From: Oxydemutator sp963693105
Lineage (GTDB): Bacteria > Pseudomonadota > Gammaproteobacteria > Poriferisulfidales > Oxydemutatoraceae
Reading direction: 5' to 3'
DNA: 64,000 nt
Assembly: GCA_963693105.1 (NCBI GenBank)
Contig: OY843752.1
Span: 682,001 to 746,000, forward strand
Below, in pieces: positions 34,548 to 44,116 of the stretch. The stretch's first letter is position 1. The number at the start of each line of letters is the position of its first letter. The notes beneath the pieces are model-generated. The model saw nothing but the letters and a program-made list of their open reading frames with translations, ran no database searches and had not been told where the DNA came from. Position numbers and translations under genes: made by a program.

Positions 34548-34904
34548 TCAGCCGGTTTTGCCCGCGGCGACGGCCTCGACCCGGACTTCAATCTGCTTGG
34601 ACAAAGGCATGCCGCTGCCCGCCGTGTCGCTGCCCATCAACTCGCTCGACGACGGGCCGTACGCGATGAAAAGTATACCAGACGGCAAATCGGACGCTTT
34701 CTTCGGTTCGCAGGTCACGATGACCTCGCCCTCCGGCGAACTCAGGCGCACCCGGTCGCCTTGTTTCAGTTTCATCCGCCGCATGTCGTCTTCGTTCATT
34801 TCCACCGTCGAGGTGATTTTCAGATATTCGGGTTTCAGTTTCCCGGCGTTCAGGGAAGTGCCCTGCTTGCTGGTCCTGCCGGGAATCAATGTCATCGTTT
34901 TCAA
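34548..34904 (-). CDS. FwdD-like molybdopterin-dinucleotide-binding subunit
   Basis: 118 residues of the molydopterin dinucleotide-binding domain fold: EYLKITSTVEMNEDDMRRM, LKQGDRVRLSSPEGEVIV, then IAYGPSSSELMGSDTAGSGMP. In methanogens FwdD binds the pyranopterin together with FwdB. It is the first gene of the operon, five bases before fhcB. Its presence supports a metal-cofactor-bearing complex. A TATAAT-like box on the minus strand near 34935 may start the operon. Confidence 0.85.
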   Translation of the reverse strand: MKTMTLIPGRTSKQGTSLNAGKLKPEYLKITSTVEMNEDDMRRMKLKQGDRVRLSSPEGEVIVTCEPKKASDLPSGILFIAYGPSSSELMGSDTAGSGMPLSKQIEVRVEAVAAGKTG

Positions 34905-35146
34905 GGAGCTTCTCGCAAAAACAGGTGATTATATATTGAACGCCAGCCGATGACTCACCTGAAATCCGGCGGTGCCTTTCGTCTTTTACGCATCTGTTGC
35001 GATGGCGTCAAGTATTAAATTTCCCTATGCAATATGCGCTACATTTGATCCGGCGAGCAGATTGTCTGTTATACTTCGCCGCCATCAGGGGCGGGGAATC
35101 GCCCGGAACCCAAGCCGAACTGACTATTTAACCCAGGGAGAAAACG

Positions 35147-36268
35147 TTGAGCCAATCAAGCCAGCCGTGCGTTGGTGTCTTGTCGGAGACGACCGAACTC
35201 GAAAAGCGCGTTTCACTGGTGCCGGACACGGCGCGCGCGCTGGTGGACGCGGGTCTCAAGGTGGCGGTGTCGCGCGGCGCCGGTGTGGCGGCGGGTTTCG
35301 CCGACGAACTGTATTCGGAAGCGGGCGCGTCGTTGTTCGACAACGACTCGGTCCTGAAACAGGCGAACGTCATCTTGTGCGTGACGCCGTTCACGCCGGA
35401 CGCCGCCGCCCGCCTGCCCGACGACTGCATCGTCCTCGGCTTTCTCGACCCGCACGGCCAGCCGGAAACGGCGGATGTCTTTGCGCGCAAGCGCATCACC
35501 AGTTTTGCGCTGGAACTGTTGCCGCGCACGACGCGGGCGCAGGCGATGGACACGCTGTCCTCGCAGCGCTCGGTCATCGGCTATGTGGCGGTGCTGATGG
35601 GCGCCAATCTGCTGCCGCGTTTTATCCCGATGCTGACAACGCCGGCGGGCACGATACGCCCGGCGAGCATTTTTGTCATCGGCACCGGCGTCGCCGGCCT
35701 GCAGGCGATTGCGACCGCCAAACGCCTCGGCGCGATTGTCACGGCGACGGACGTGCGCGCGGTGGCGAAAGAGCAGGTCGAGTCGCTGGGCGCGCGTTTT
35801 GTGTTTCCCGACATCGAGGCCGACGCCAGCGGCGGCTACGCGCGCGAATTGACCGACGAAGAAAAGAAAAAGCAGCAGGAATTGCTGGCCAAAAGCATCG
35901 CCGGCGCGGACATCGTGATTACGACGGCGCTGATTCCGGGACGCCCGGCGCCGAAAATCATCAGCGAGGAAATGGTCCGGTCCATGAAGCCGGGCGCGGT
36001 CGTCGTGGACGCGGCGGCGGACGGCGGCGGCAACTGCGCGCTGAGCAATCCGGGCGCCACCGAGGTTCACCACGGGGTCACGGTACACGCGCCGCTGAAC
36101 GTGCCGAGCCACTTGCCGAGCCATTCGAGCGTGATGTATTCGAGCAACCTGCACAACCTCCTGAAATTGATGCTCGACGACGACGGCAACCTGTCGCTCG
36201 ACTGGGAGGACGACATTTTGCAGGGCGCCTGCCTGACAAGGGACGGCAGGAAGAACCAGGACGGCTGA
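35147..36268 (+). CDS. pntA: NAD(P) transhydrogenase alpha subunit, NAD-binding part
   Basis: 373 residues, from a TTG at 35147 eight bases after AGGGAG. It has the alanine-dehydrogenase-like N-terminal half (GVLSETTELEKRVSLVPDTARAL) and the dinucleotide motif VIGTGVAGLQAIATAKRLGA. It is domain I of the proton-translocating transhydrogenase, which passes hydride between NADH and NADP+ using the proton gradient. Like the three-gene form of Rhodospirillum, the membrane part is a separate gene. A TATACT box near 35070 may drive the operon, divergent from the fhc genes. Confidence 0.93.
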   Translation: MSQSSQPCVGVLSETTELEKRVSLVPDTARALVDAGLKVAVSRGAGVAAGFADELYSEAGASLFDNDSVLKQANVILCVTPFTPDAAARLPDDCIVLGFLDPHGQPETADVFARKRITSFALELLPRTTRAQAMDTLSSQRSVIGYVAVLMGANLLPRFIPMLTTPAGTIRPASIFVIGTGVAGLQAIATAKRLGAIVTATDVRAVAKEQVESLGARFVFPDIEADASGGYARELTDEEKKKQQELLAKSIAGADIVITTALIPGRPAPKIISEEMVRSMKPGAVVVDAAADGGGNCALSNPGATEVHHGVTVHAPLNVPSHLPSHSSVMYSSNLHNLLKLMLDDDGNLSLDWEDDILQGACLTRDGRKNQDG

Positions 36269-36326
36269 GCGCGCCGTCCCGACAACCAGTCATTCACCAG
36301 ACACCAACCAGACCAGGAGTAACCCA

Positions 36327-36634
36327 ATGAGCGCGGAAGCGGAAATTGTAGGAATCATCGCATTGTATATCTTCATGCTGTCGGCTTTCACCGGCTACGA
36401 GGTCATCAGCCGGGTGCCCTCGATTCTGCACACGCCGCTGATGTCGGGCTCGAACTTTGTTCACGGCATCGTGCTGGTGGGCGCGATGGTGGTGCTGGGA
36501 CGCGCCGACCCCGACGACCTGACCAGCCTCGTCGTCGGCTTTATCGGCGTGGTGCTGGCCGCCGGCAACGCGGTCGGCGGCTATGTCGTCACCGAGAGAA
36601 TGCTGGGCATGTTCAAACAGAGCAAAGACACCAA

Positions 36635-36638
<4 letters not shown>
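36327..36638 (+). CDS. NAD(P) transhydrogenase alpha subunit, membrane part
   Basis: 103 residues with three to four membrane helices (IIALYIFMLSAFTGYEVISRVPSILHTPLMSG). This is the short membrane-domain protein (PntAb/PntAA2 type). GAGT spacing and the four-base overlap with pntB (ATGA at 36635) show an operon. Confidence 0.92.
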
Positions 36639-38017
<1,379 letters not shown>

Positions 38018-38081
38018 GCCGACAACACCTCGCCCGTCCGGCCTGCCCGCCGCGCGCCGCATCCGCCGGACATCGCCGCAA

Positions 38082-38138
38082 TGCCAGAAGTTCGTGAACC
38101 TGGAACTTGTCCGGGGGAGGTCCAATCTTTACTATAAT
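38082..38138 (+). promoter_or_regulatory. Variant of the precursor promoter before the cupin gene
   Basis: TGCCAGAAGTTCGTGAAC at 38082-38099 differs from the precursor element in two bases. TATAAT follows at 38133-38138 after 33 bases, i.e. about one helical turn more than the 22-23 bases in the precursor promoters. Confidence 0.55.
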
Positions 38139-38177
38139 AAGCCCCCCGCAGTTTGTCCTGCCGGGAGGAGGTGAAAA

Positions 38178-39170
38178 ATGTCTGTACCCGGAATTCAATT
38201 GACCACGGCGTCCGATGTGTCGGCACTCGACCTGTTGCTGGGAGATTTCGACCGCGACAGATTTTTCGACGAGCACTGGGAAAAACGCAGCCTGGTGCTT
38301 CAGCACAACGACCCCGACCGCTTCTCGAACCTGATTACCAAAGAGCAGTTCATCGACGAGGAGGTGTACCACTGCGACCGCATCCGGGCGAATTACGACG
38401 ACCCGGCCGGCTGGGCGTCGGAAGTGGATATCCTTGCCGACCAGGCCGCCAAATTTTTCGAGGCGGGCATGACGATAGCCGCGCTGGATTTGCGCGAGGC
38501 CGGGCCGCGCAAGGAGTTTCTCGAGTCCTTCCGCAGGGAGGTGTTTCCGGCGGCAACACCGCATTTCAGTTCCTACTACTCGCCCCACACCAAGGGGTAT
38601 TGCCTTCACTTCGACACGTACCCGGCGTGGCTGATGCAGGTTGAAGGGCGCAAGCATTGGTATATCAGCCGCAAGCCCGCGCTCAAAAACCCGGATTTCA
38701 ACATCGTCTTCCCCCCCGACCGCGATGTCCTGAAACTGCCCTGGATTACGCTGCAAAAACCCGCTGTTGAAGATTCCGGGGAGTTCTGGTCGGTCATGCT
38801 GGAGCCGGGTGACGTCATTTACATGCCCGCCGCGACCTGGCACCAGGCGCGCGCCGACGATTATTCGCTGGGGCTGACGTTGGCCGCATCGCAAATCAAC
38901 GCTTTCGACCTGCTGCTCGCGGTGGTGCAGCACAGTCTGCCGCTCCCGGAATTCCAGGTTTTTGCCGAGCGCATCGGCGGCATGGACGCGGCACAGGTCA
39001 GGGACGGCAAGTTGTCGGACGAACTGGAATCGCTGCTGGCCGAGCGTCTCGCGCTATTCAAGAACCTGGTGTCGCGTATTGAAGTGCCGAACCTGTGCAG
39101 GGCGTTCGAACTCCTTTCCAACACGCCCAACTCCCAGCTGCTCAAGAGAGAGCCGAAGCGCGACGTCTGA
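38178..39170 (+). CDS. Cupin_4 / JmjC-type 2-oxoglutarate Fe(II) oxygenase 1
   Basis: 330 residues with the ribosomal-oxygenase-like (RoxA/YcfD) fold. The N-terminus has LLGDFDRDRFFDEHWEKRSLVLQ; the iron ligands are HFD (His144, Asp146) and His222 in MPAATWHQA. Enzymes of this group hydroxylate peptide or protein side chains. A GGAGGAGG site lies upstream of the ATG. Two paralogues are at 47241 and 48283. Its promoter carries a variant of the element found before the precursor genes, and another NHLP precursor follows directly downstream, so a role in peptide hydroxylation is plausible but unproven. Confidence 0.88.
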   Translation: MSVPGIQLTTASDVSALDLLLGDFDRDRFFDEHWEKRSLVLQHNDPDRFSNLITKEQFIDEEVYHCDRIRANYDDPAGWASEVDILADQAAKFFEAGMTIAALDLREAGPRKEFLESFRREVFPAATPHFSSYYSPHTKGYCLHFDTYPAWLMQVEGRKHWYISRKPALKNPDFNIVFPPDRDVLKLPWITLQKPAVEDSGEFWSVMLEPGDVIYMPAATWHQARADDYSLGLTLAASQINAFDLLLAVVQHSLPLPEFQVFAERIGGMDAAQVRDGKLSDELESLLAERLALFKNLVSRIEVPNLCRAFELLSNTPNSQLLKREPKRDV

Positions 39171-39333
39171 ACTGCCCCGCCGGGCCTGCCCTGTAGCCGT
39201 CGGCACACCGGCGCCGCAAAGCCCATAGTGCCGCAAAACAGCGTGTTATGGTGTGCCAAATGTTTCTGGCTTGGTCGCGCCTGCTTTTCTCTTATTCGAT
39301 ATGGTAACCTTGAGCTTGACGGAGGTTACCAAC

Positions 39334-39930
39334 ATGCAAAATCAATCCGAAAATAAAAATCAGCCGCCGATGGCCGGCAGGAGCCAATCACCGGCTGTCA
39401 GGCCACAGAAGCTTTCCAGCATCGGCTTGCCGGCTGTCAATGAGCTGGTGGCCTCTGTTGTGGCCGCTGCATATCAACGCGATGCGGATTTGCGAACGAC
39501 GTTGCAGACGGACCCGAAGAAGGTGTTCTCTGACATGGGCATAACCATGAGAGAAGAAATTACAATGCGCTCGGTGGTGAATACCGCAGACACCGTCCAC
39601 GTAGTGCTGCCTTGTTATGATTCCTTTGACGAGGTTTTCGCCAGCTTGACGGACCGGCAGCTGAAGTCTATTGCCGGCGGCGACATTATCGGGGGTGCTA
39701 TTGCCTGCATCGGCCTTGTCCTCGGCACGATTGGCGGAGTCGTCCTCGGTGGCGGATCACTCGCCGCCGCTGCCGGCTACGTCGGATGCATAACGGTGGG
39801 CGCGATAGTTGTAGGAATAGCCACGTCCACAACGATGGCCGCAGTAGGGGTTGGCATCGCAGCCGGGCTGGGCGCTTTTGATGGCGGAGGAGGCAGCGAC
39901 TCCTCTGTCAATATCAGTCTGGCCGGTTAA
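39334..39930 (+). CDS. NHLP-like precursor with Gly-rich hydrophobic core (bacteriocin-like)
   Basis: 198 residues from the ATG at 39334, after GGAGG. A Gln/Ser/Pro-rich start precedes an NHLP leader: VVAAAYQRDADLRTTLQTDPKKVFSDMG, MRSVVNTADTVHVVLPCYDSFDE, ending KSIAGG. The core of ~85 residues is almost all Gly, Ala, Val, Ile and Leu (GGAIACIGLVLGTIGGVVLGGG), with two Cys, like pore-forming or membrane-active peptides. A degenerate TGCCAAATGTTTCTGG lies near 39254. It follows the cupin gene and is followed by a decayed copy. Confidence 0.8.
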   Translation: MQNQSENKNQPPMAGRSQSPAVRPQKLSSIGLPAVNELVASVVAAAYQRDADLRTTLQTDPKKVFSDMGITMREEITMRSVVNTADTVHVVLPCYDSFDEVFASLTDRQLKSIAGGDIIGGAIACIGLVLGTIGGVVLGGGSLAAAAGYVGCITVGAIVVGIATSTTMAAVGVGIAAGLGAFDGGGGSDSSVNISLAG

Positions 39931-40016
39931 GGGCGGAGGAAACATACCGCTCTTTCGAAAGCCGGAGCCCGGTAAAATAGAGCGCTTGACCCGGAATCCA
40001 TCCGGCCGCAAACGAA

Positions 40017-40510
40017 ATGGTTTCCGCTTTTTGGGCTAAAGCCTGCCTGCAGGATGAGAAACTCCTCGCAGAGTTTCAGGCGAGCCCCAGGCAAGTGTTT
40101 CTGGCCGGCGCCTGGACATAGACGACAAAATTGCCGTCCGCGTGCTTTTGCCTTGCTATGACATCTTTGACGAGGCTTTCATCCGTCTGCCGGATGAAAT
40201 GATTGCGAAAATTTCCGGTGGTGAGATTGTCTGCGGCGCCTGCATTGCCACCGCCATCTTCAACGCCGGTATCTATGTTATCGCCGGCGTTGCCACCGGA
40301 CTGGCTGCAATTGGTGGCGGTGTGGCAACTCTCGAGTTGGGCGCCGGTTTTGCCGGCACTTTGAGTTTGGGCGCGGCGATTGCTATCGGCGCGGTGACTG
40401 TGGGCGCCGGTGTGGCGCTTACTGCCGGAGTCGGGGTTGGCATCGCAGCCGGGGTTGGCGCTTTTGGCAGCGGAAGCGGCTCCTCTGTCAGTACCGGTCT
40501 GGTCGGTTAA
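40017..40510 (+). pseudogene. Frameshifted NHLP-like precursor, paralogue of the 39334 gene
   Basis: From the ATG at 40017 the frame reads FWAKACLQDEKLLAEFQASPRQVFLAGA and then stops at a TAG near 40120. One frame over, LDIDDKIAVRVLLPCYDIFDEAF continues exactly where an NHLP leader should, ends in AKISGG and gives a Gly/Ala/Val-rich core. The shift falls near CTGGCCGGCGCCTGG (about 40102-40116). Without it the product would be about 164 residues. The intact 3' part (40142-40510) could still be translated without a full leader. Decay or a sequencing error are both possible. Confidence 0.7.
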
Positions 40511-40654
40511 GGGCAGAGGAAACATACCGCTCTTTTCATCATACCGGTTTCCCGCCGTCATTCTGGCGAAAGCCGGAACCCGGTAAAATAGAGCGCGCGA
40601 AAGCGCGCTCATTCTGCGGCGTGCTAAAATTCCGCGCTTTACCCGGAATCCATC

Positions 40655-41623
40655 ATGTCCGTTCGCTCCGAAATCGGCGACCTTCAGGCCCGCCTTGAAC
40701 AGCACATCATCGGCCAGGCCGCGCTGGTCAGGCGCCTGCTGATCGCGCTGCTTGCCGACGGCCACTTGCTGGTCGAGGGTGCGCCGGGGCTTGCCAAGAC
40801 GCGCGCGGTCAAGGTGCTGGGCGACGCCGTCGAAGGCGATTTTCAGCGCATCCAGTTCACCCCGGACCTGCTTCCCGCCGACCTCACCGGCACCGAAATC
40901 TACCGTCCGCAGGAGGGCGTCTTCCAGTTCCGCCACGGCCCGCTGTTTCACAATCTGATTCTCGCCGACGAAATCAACCGCGCGCCGGCCAAGGTGCAGT
41001 CGGCGCTGCTTGAAGCAATGGCCGAGCGCCAGGTCACGGTGGGCGACCGCACCTGGCCGCTGCCGCAGTTGTTCCTGGTCATGGCGACGCAGAATCCGAT
41101 CGAGCAGGAAGGCACCTACGGCCTGCCCGAGGCGCAACTCGACCGTTTTCTGATGCACGTCCGGATTGACTACCCGGACGCCGGCCACGAGCAGGCCATC
41201 CTGCAACTGGTGCGCGGCGAACAGTTGAACACCGCCGCCGCGCCCGCCGCCGCCGCGGCGCCGGTCAGTCAGCGGACGATTTTCGAGGCGCGCGACGAGA
41301 TTCTGGGACTCTATATGTCGCAGGAACTCGAGGAGTATTTGCTGCAACTGGTGCTGGCGACGCGCAACCCCGGCGCCTACGGCGACGACCTCGCCGGCTG
41401 GCTTCAATACGGCGGCAGCCCGCGCGCGACCATCGCCACCGACCGTTGCGCGCGCGCCCACGCCTGGCTCGACGGCCGCGATTACGTGACGCCCGACGAC
41501 ATTCAGGCCGTCGCCGCCGATGTGCTGCGCCACCGCCTGATTCTGAATTACGAGGCCGAAGCCGAAGGCGTGACGCCGGACAAGGTCGTCGCCGAGCTGC
41601 TCGCCCGCATCGCGGTTCCCTGA
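40655..41623 (+). CDS. MoxR-family AAA+ ATPase
   Basis: 322 residues. Walker A GAPGLAKT near residue 45, Walker B LILADEINRAP, and MATQNPIEQEGTYGLPEAQLDRF are MoxR hallmarks. MoxR ATPases act as chaperones for metal insertion or assembly of partner protein complexes, usually with VWA-domain proteins. It opens a six-gene operon with a DUF58 protein and Bat-type VWA proteins. In methylotrophs, related genes serve methanol dehydrogenase maturation, but no dehydrogenase is in this window. Confidence 0.93.
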   Translation: MSVRSEIGDLQARLEQHIIGQAALVRRLLIALLADGHLLVEGAPGLAKTRAVKVLGDAVEGDFQRIQFTPDLLPADLTGTEIYRPQEGVFQFRHGPLFHNLILADEINRAPAKVQSALLEAMAERQVTVGDRTWPLPQLFLVMATQNPIEQEGTYGLPEAQLDRFLMHVRIDYPDAGHEQAILQLVRGEQLNTAAAPAAAAAPVSQRTIFEARDEILGLYMSQELEEYLLQLVLATRNPGAYGDDLAGWLQYGGSPRATIATDRCARAHAWLDGRDYVTPDDIQAVAADVLRHRLILNYEAEAEGVTPDKVVAELLARIAVP

Positions 41624-41628
41624 CGGCC

Positions 41629-42546
41629 ATGGGCGAAGAAGCGGTCCGGGTCTCGGTCGCGTCGCTGATCGGACTGGCGCATGCGGCGAGGAGTTTGTCG
41701 CTGCACCACGGCGATGTGCGCGCAAGGCGCAGCGATGTGCGCCGCTCGCTGTTCAAGGGGCGCGGCATGGAATACGACGAATCCCGCCCCTACCAGCCCG
41801 GCGACGATGTGCGCCACCTCGACTGGCGCGTGACCGCGCGCACCGGCAAACCGCACACCAAGTTGTTCCGCGAGGAGCGCGAACGCCCGGTCTTTTTGTG
41901 GGTGGACTGCCGCGCGCCGATGTTTTTCGCGACACGCGGCCGTTTCAAGTCCGTCGCCGCGGCGCAAATCGCCGCGCTGCTGGCCTGGAGCGCGGTGCAC
42001 GAGGGCGACCGCATCGGCAGCGTCATTTTCACCGAGAGCACGCACCGCGAAATCAAGCCGCAACGCGGAAAGACCGGCGCGTTGCGCCTGTTCCGCGAAC
42101 TCGCCGACCTGGATGAAGGCGCCGCGGCGACGGACGACGCCGCCGCCGCCGGCGACGGCCCCGCCGGCGCGCTGTTGCGCCTGTCGCACATCGCGCGCCC
42201 CGGCAGCCTGATTTTCTTCATCAGCGATTTCCGCGGCTTCGACGAGCGCGCCGAAACCCGGCTGGCGCAACTGGCCGCGCACAGCGAGACGGTGCTGGTG
42301 TTCGTCTGCGACGCGCTGGAGGAGCGTTTGCCGCCGCCGGGACGCTACCGGGTCAGCGACGGCGCGCGCGACTTCCATCTGGACGCCGCCGATGCGCGTT
42401 TTGCCGCCGACTATGCGGCGCGTTTCGACAAGCGCGCCACGCGCCTGCGGGCGCTCGCGCGCAAACTGGGTATCGGTTTTCTGCAATGCCGCACCAGCGA
42501 CGACCCGCTGGCGGTATTGCAGGTATTCGCGATGCGCAGGCGCTAA
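41629..42546 (+). CDS. DUF58 domain protein (VWA-like, MoxR partner)
   Basis: 305 residues. The start at 41629 is five bases after the moxR stop. The family signature GRGMEYDESRPYQPGDDVRHLDWRVTAR lies near residue 46, followed by a VWA-like fold (VFLWVDCRAPM, GSLIFFISDFRGF). Such proteins are always near MoxR ATPases and are thought to help assemble or regulate exported complexes. Its precise task is not known. Confidence 0.88.
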   Translation: MGEEAVRVSVASLIGLAHAARSLSLHHGDVRARRSDVRRSLFKGRGMEYDESRPYQPGDDVRHLDWRVTARTGKPHTKLFREERERPVFLWVDCRAPMFFATRGRFKSVAAAQIAALLAWSAVHEGDRIGSVIFTESTHREIKPQRGKTGALRLFRELADLDEGAAATDDAAAAGDGPAGALLRLSHIARPGSLIFFISDFRGFDERAETRLAQLAAHSETVLVFVCDALEERLPPPGRYRVSDGARDFHLDAADARFAADYAARFDKRATRLRALARKLGIGFLQCRTSDDPLAVLQVFAMRRR

Positions 42547-42614
42547 ATCCGGCCGCCGCTTCCGCCGCCTGGCCGAACCCGCCGCTGCGCCGCCGTGTTA
42601 CCATCCGATATTCC

Positions 42615-43130
42615 ATGAACCCAGTCAGCGAATTGCTTGCCGGTTTGCGCGACATCCACCTGCCCGCCGCGGTGTCGTGGTGGCCGCCCGCGCCGTTGTG
42701 GTGGTGGTTGTCGGCGGCGGTGCCGGCCGCGGCGGCGCTGGCGATGGTGGTCGCCGCCGTGTTGCGGCGCCGCCGCCAACGCAACGAATCGCTGTCGGCC
42801 TGCCGCCTGGCGTTGCGTGAACTCGGCGTGCTGCGCCGGCGCTTTTTCACCGGCGGCGACGCCCGCGACCTGCTGGCCGGTCTATCCACTTTGCTGCGGC
42901 GCACCGCGATCAGTTTGTCGTCGCGCGGCGAGGCCGCGGCGCTGACCGGCGAGGCGTGGCTCGGCTGGCTCGATGCCCGCGCCGGGCGCGAGTTGTTCAG
43001 CCGCGGCGCCGCGCGAGCGATTGCCGACGCCCCCTACCGGCCGTCCAGCGACGCCGATGCACGCGCCGTGCTGAGCGCGTGCGAGACCTGGCTGGCGCTG
43101 ATGTCGCAAACGGAAGAACATCCCCGATGA
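42615..43130 (+). CDS. DUF4381-type membrane protein of Bat operon
   Basis: 171 residues. One transmembrane helix near residues 29-49 (WWWLSAAVPAAAALAMVVAAV) and a cytoplasmic helical part with RDLLAGLSTLLRRTAISLSS, matching the small protein between DUF58 and BatA in many Bat operons. Its stop overlaps the start of the next gene (ATGA). Confidence 0.78.
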   Translation: MNPVSELLAGLRDIHLPAAVSWWPPAPLWWWLSAAVPAAAALAMVVAAVLRRRRQRNESLSACRLALRELGVLRRRFFTGGDARDLLAGLSTLLRRTAISLSSRGEAAALTGEAWLGWLDARAGRELFSRGAARAIADAPYRPSSDADARAVLSACETWLALMSQTEEHPR

Positions 43131-44116
43131 TGCATTTCGAATGGTCGTGGGCGTGGCTGCTGCTGCCGCTGCCGCTGCTGCTGCGTTACCTGCTCAAGCC
43201 CGCGCGCGGCGCCGAACAGGCGGCGCTGCGGGTGCCTTTCGCGGCCGACTTCGAGCGTCCTCACCGCGCCGGCGGGCTGATGCCCGGACGTTTCCTGCTG
43301 CTGCTCGCGCTGCTCGGCTGGCTGCTGCTGATTGCCGCGTTGTCGCGTCCGCAATGGCTCGGCGAACTCACGCAGGCGCCGGTCAGCGGGCGCGATCTGA
43401 TGCTCGCGGTGGACATCTCCGGCAGCATGAAGGAGAGCGATTTCATCATCGGCGGGCGCCGCGTCAGCCGCATTGACGCCGCCAGGGTGGTGGGCGGCGA
43501 GTTCATCGTGCGGCGCGAAGGCGACCGCATCGGCCTGATTGTGTTCGGCGGGCGTCCGTATCTGCAAATGCCGTTGAGTTTCGATCTGAAGGCGGTCAGC
43601 GGCATGTTGGCGGAAACCTTCATCGGCCTGGCCGAGGAGAGGGAAACCGCCATCGGCGACGCCATCGGCCTCGCCCTGAAACGTCTGCGTCTTCGCGACG
43701 GCGACCGTGTGCTGGTTCTGCTGACCGACGGCGCCAACAACGCCGGCAGTTTGCCGCCGCTGGTGGCGGCGGACCTCGCGGCGAAGGAGAACATGAAAAT
43801 CTATACCATCGGCATTGGCGCCGACATCGGCAACCGCGCCCAGTTCGACATGTTCAGGCGCGGCTCGGAACTCGACGAAGTGACCCTGAAAGCCATCGCC
43901 GAAAAAACCGGCGGGCGCTATTTCCGCGCGCGCAATACGCCGGAGTTGGCGGAAATCTACCGCCTGCTCGATCAGATCGAATCGGTCGAGCACGATGCCG
44001 CGACCTTCCGCAGCCGCCGCGTGCTCTATCCGTGGCCGCTGGCCGCGGCGGCGCTGATTGCGGGCGTGCTGCTGCTCGGCATGGCGCGCGCCATCCGCTC
44101 CCGGAGCGCCGCATGA
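43127..44116 (+). CDS. VWA-domain membrane protein, BatA-like
   Basis: 329 residues. Two N-terminal membrane helices, then a von Willebrand A domain with metal site DISGSMKESD near residue 98 and LLTDGANNAG, then a C-terminal membrane helix. BatA proteins are linked to aerotolerance and to MoxR-assisted protein assembly in the envelope. The start overlaps the previous stop, and the stop overlaps the next start. Confidence 0.88.
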   Translation: MMHFEWSWAWLLLPLPLLLRYLLKPARGAEQAALRVPFAADFERPHRAGGLMPGRFLLLLALLGWLLLIAALSRPQWLGELTQAPVSGRDLMLAVDISGSMKESDFIIGGRRVSRIDAARVVGGEFIVRREGDRIGLIVFGGRPYLQMPLSFDLKAVSGMLAETFIGLAEERETAIGDAIGLALKRLRLRDGDRVLVLLTDGANNAGSLPPLVAADLAAKENMKIYTIGIGADIGNRAQFDMFRRGSELDEVTLKAIAEKTGGRYFRARNTPELAEIYRLLDQIESVEHDAATFRSRRVLYPWPLAAAALIAGVLLLGMARAIRSRSAA

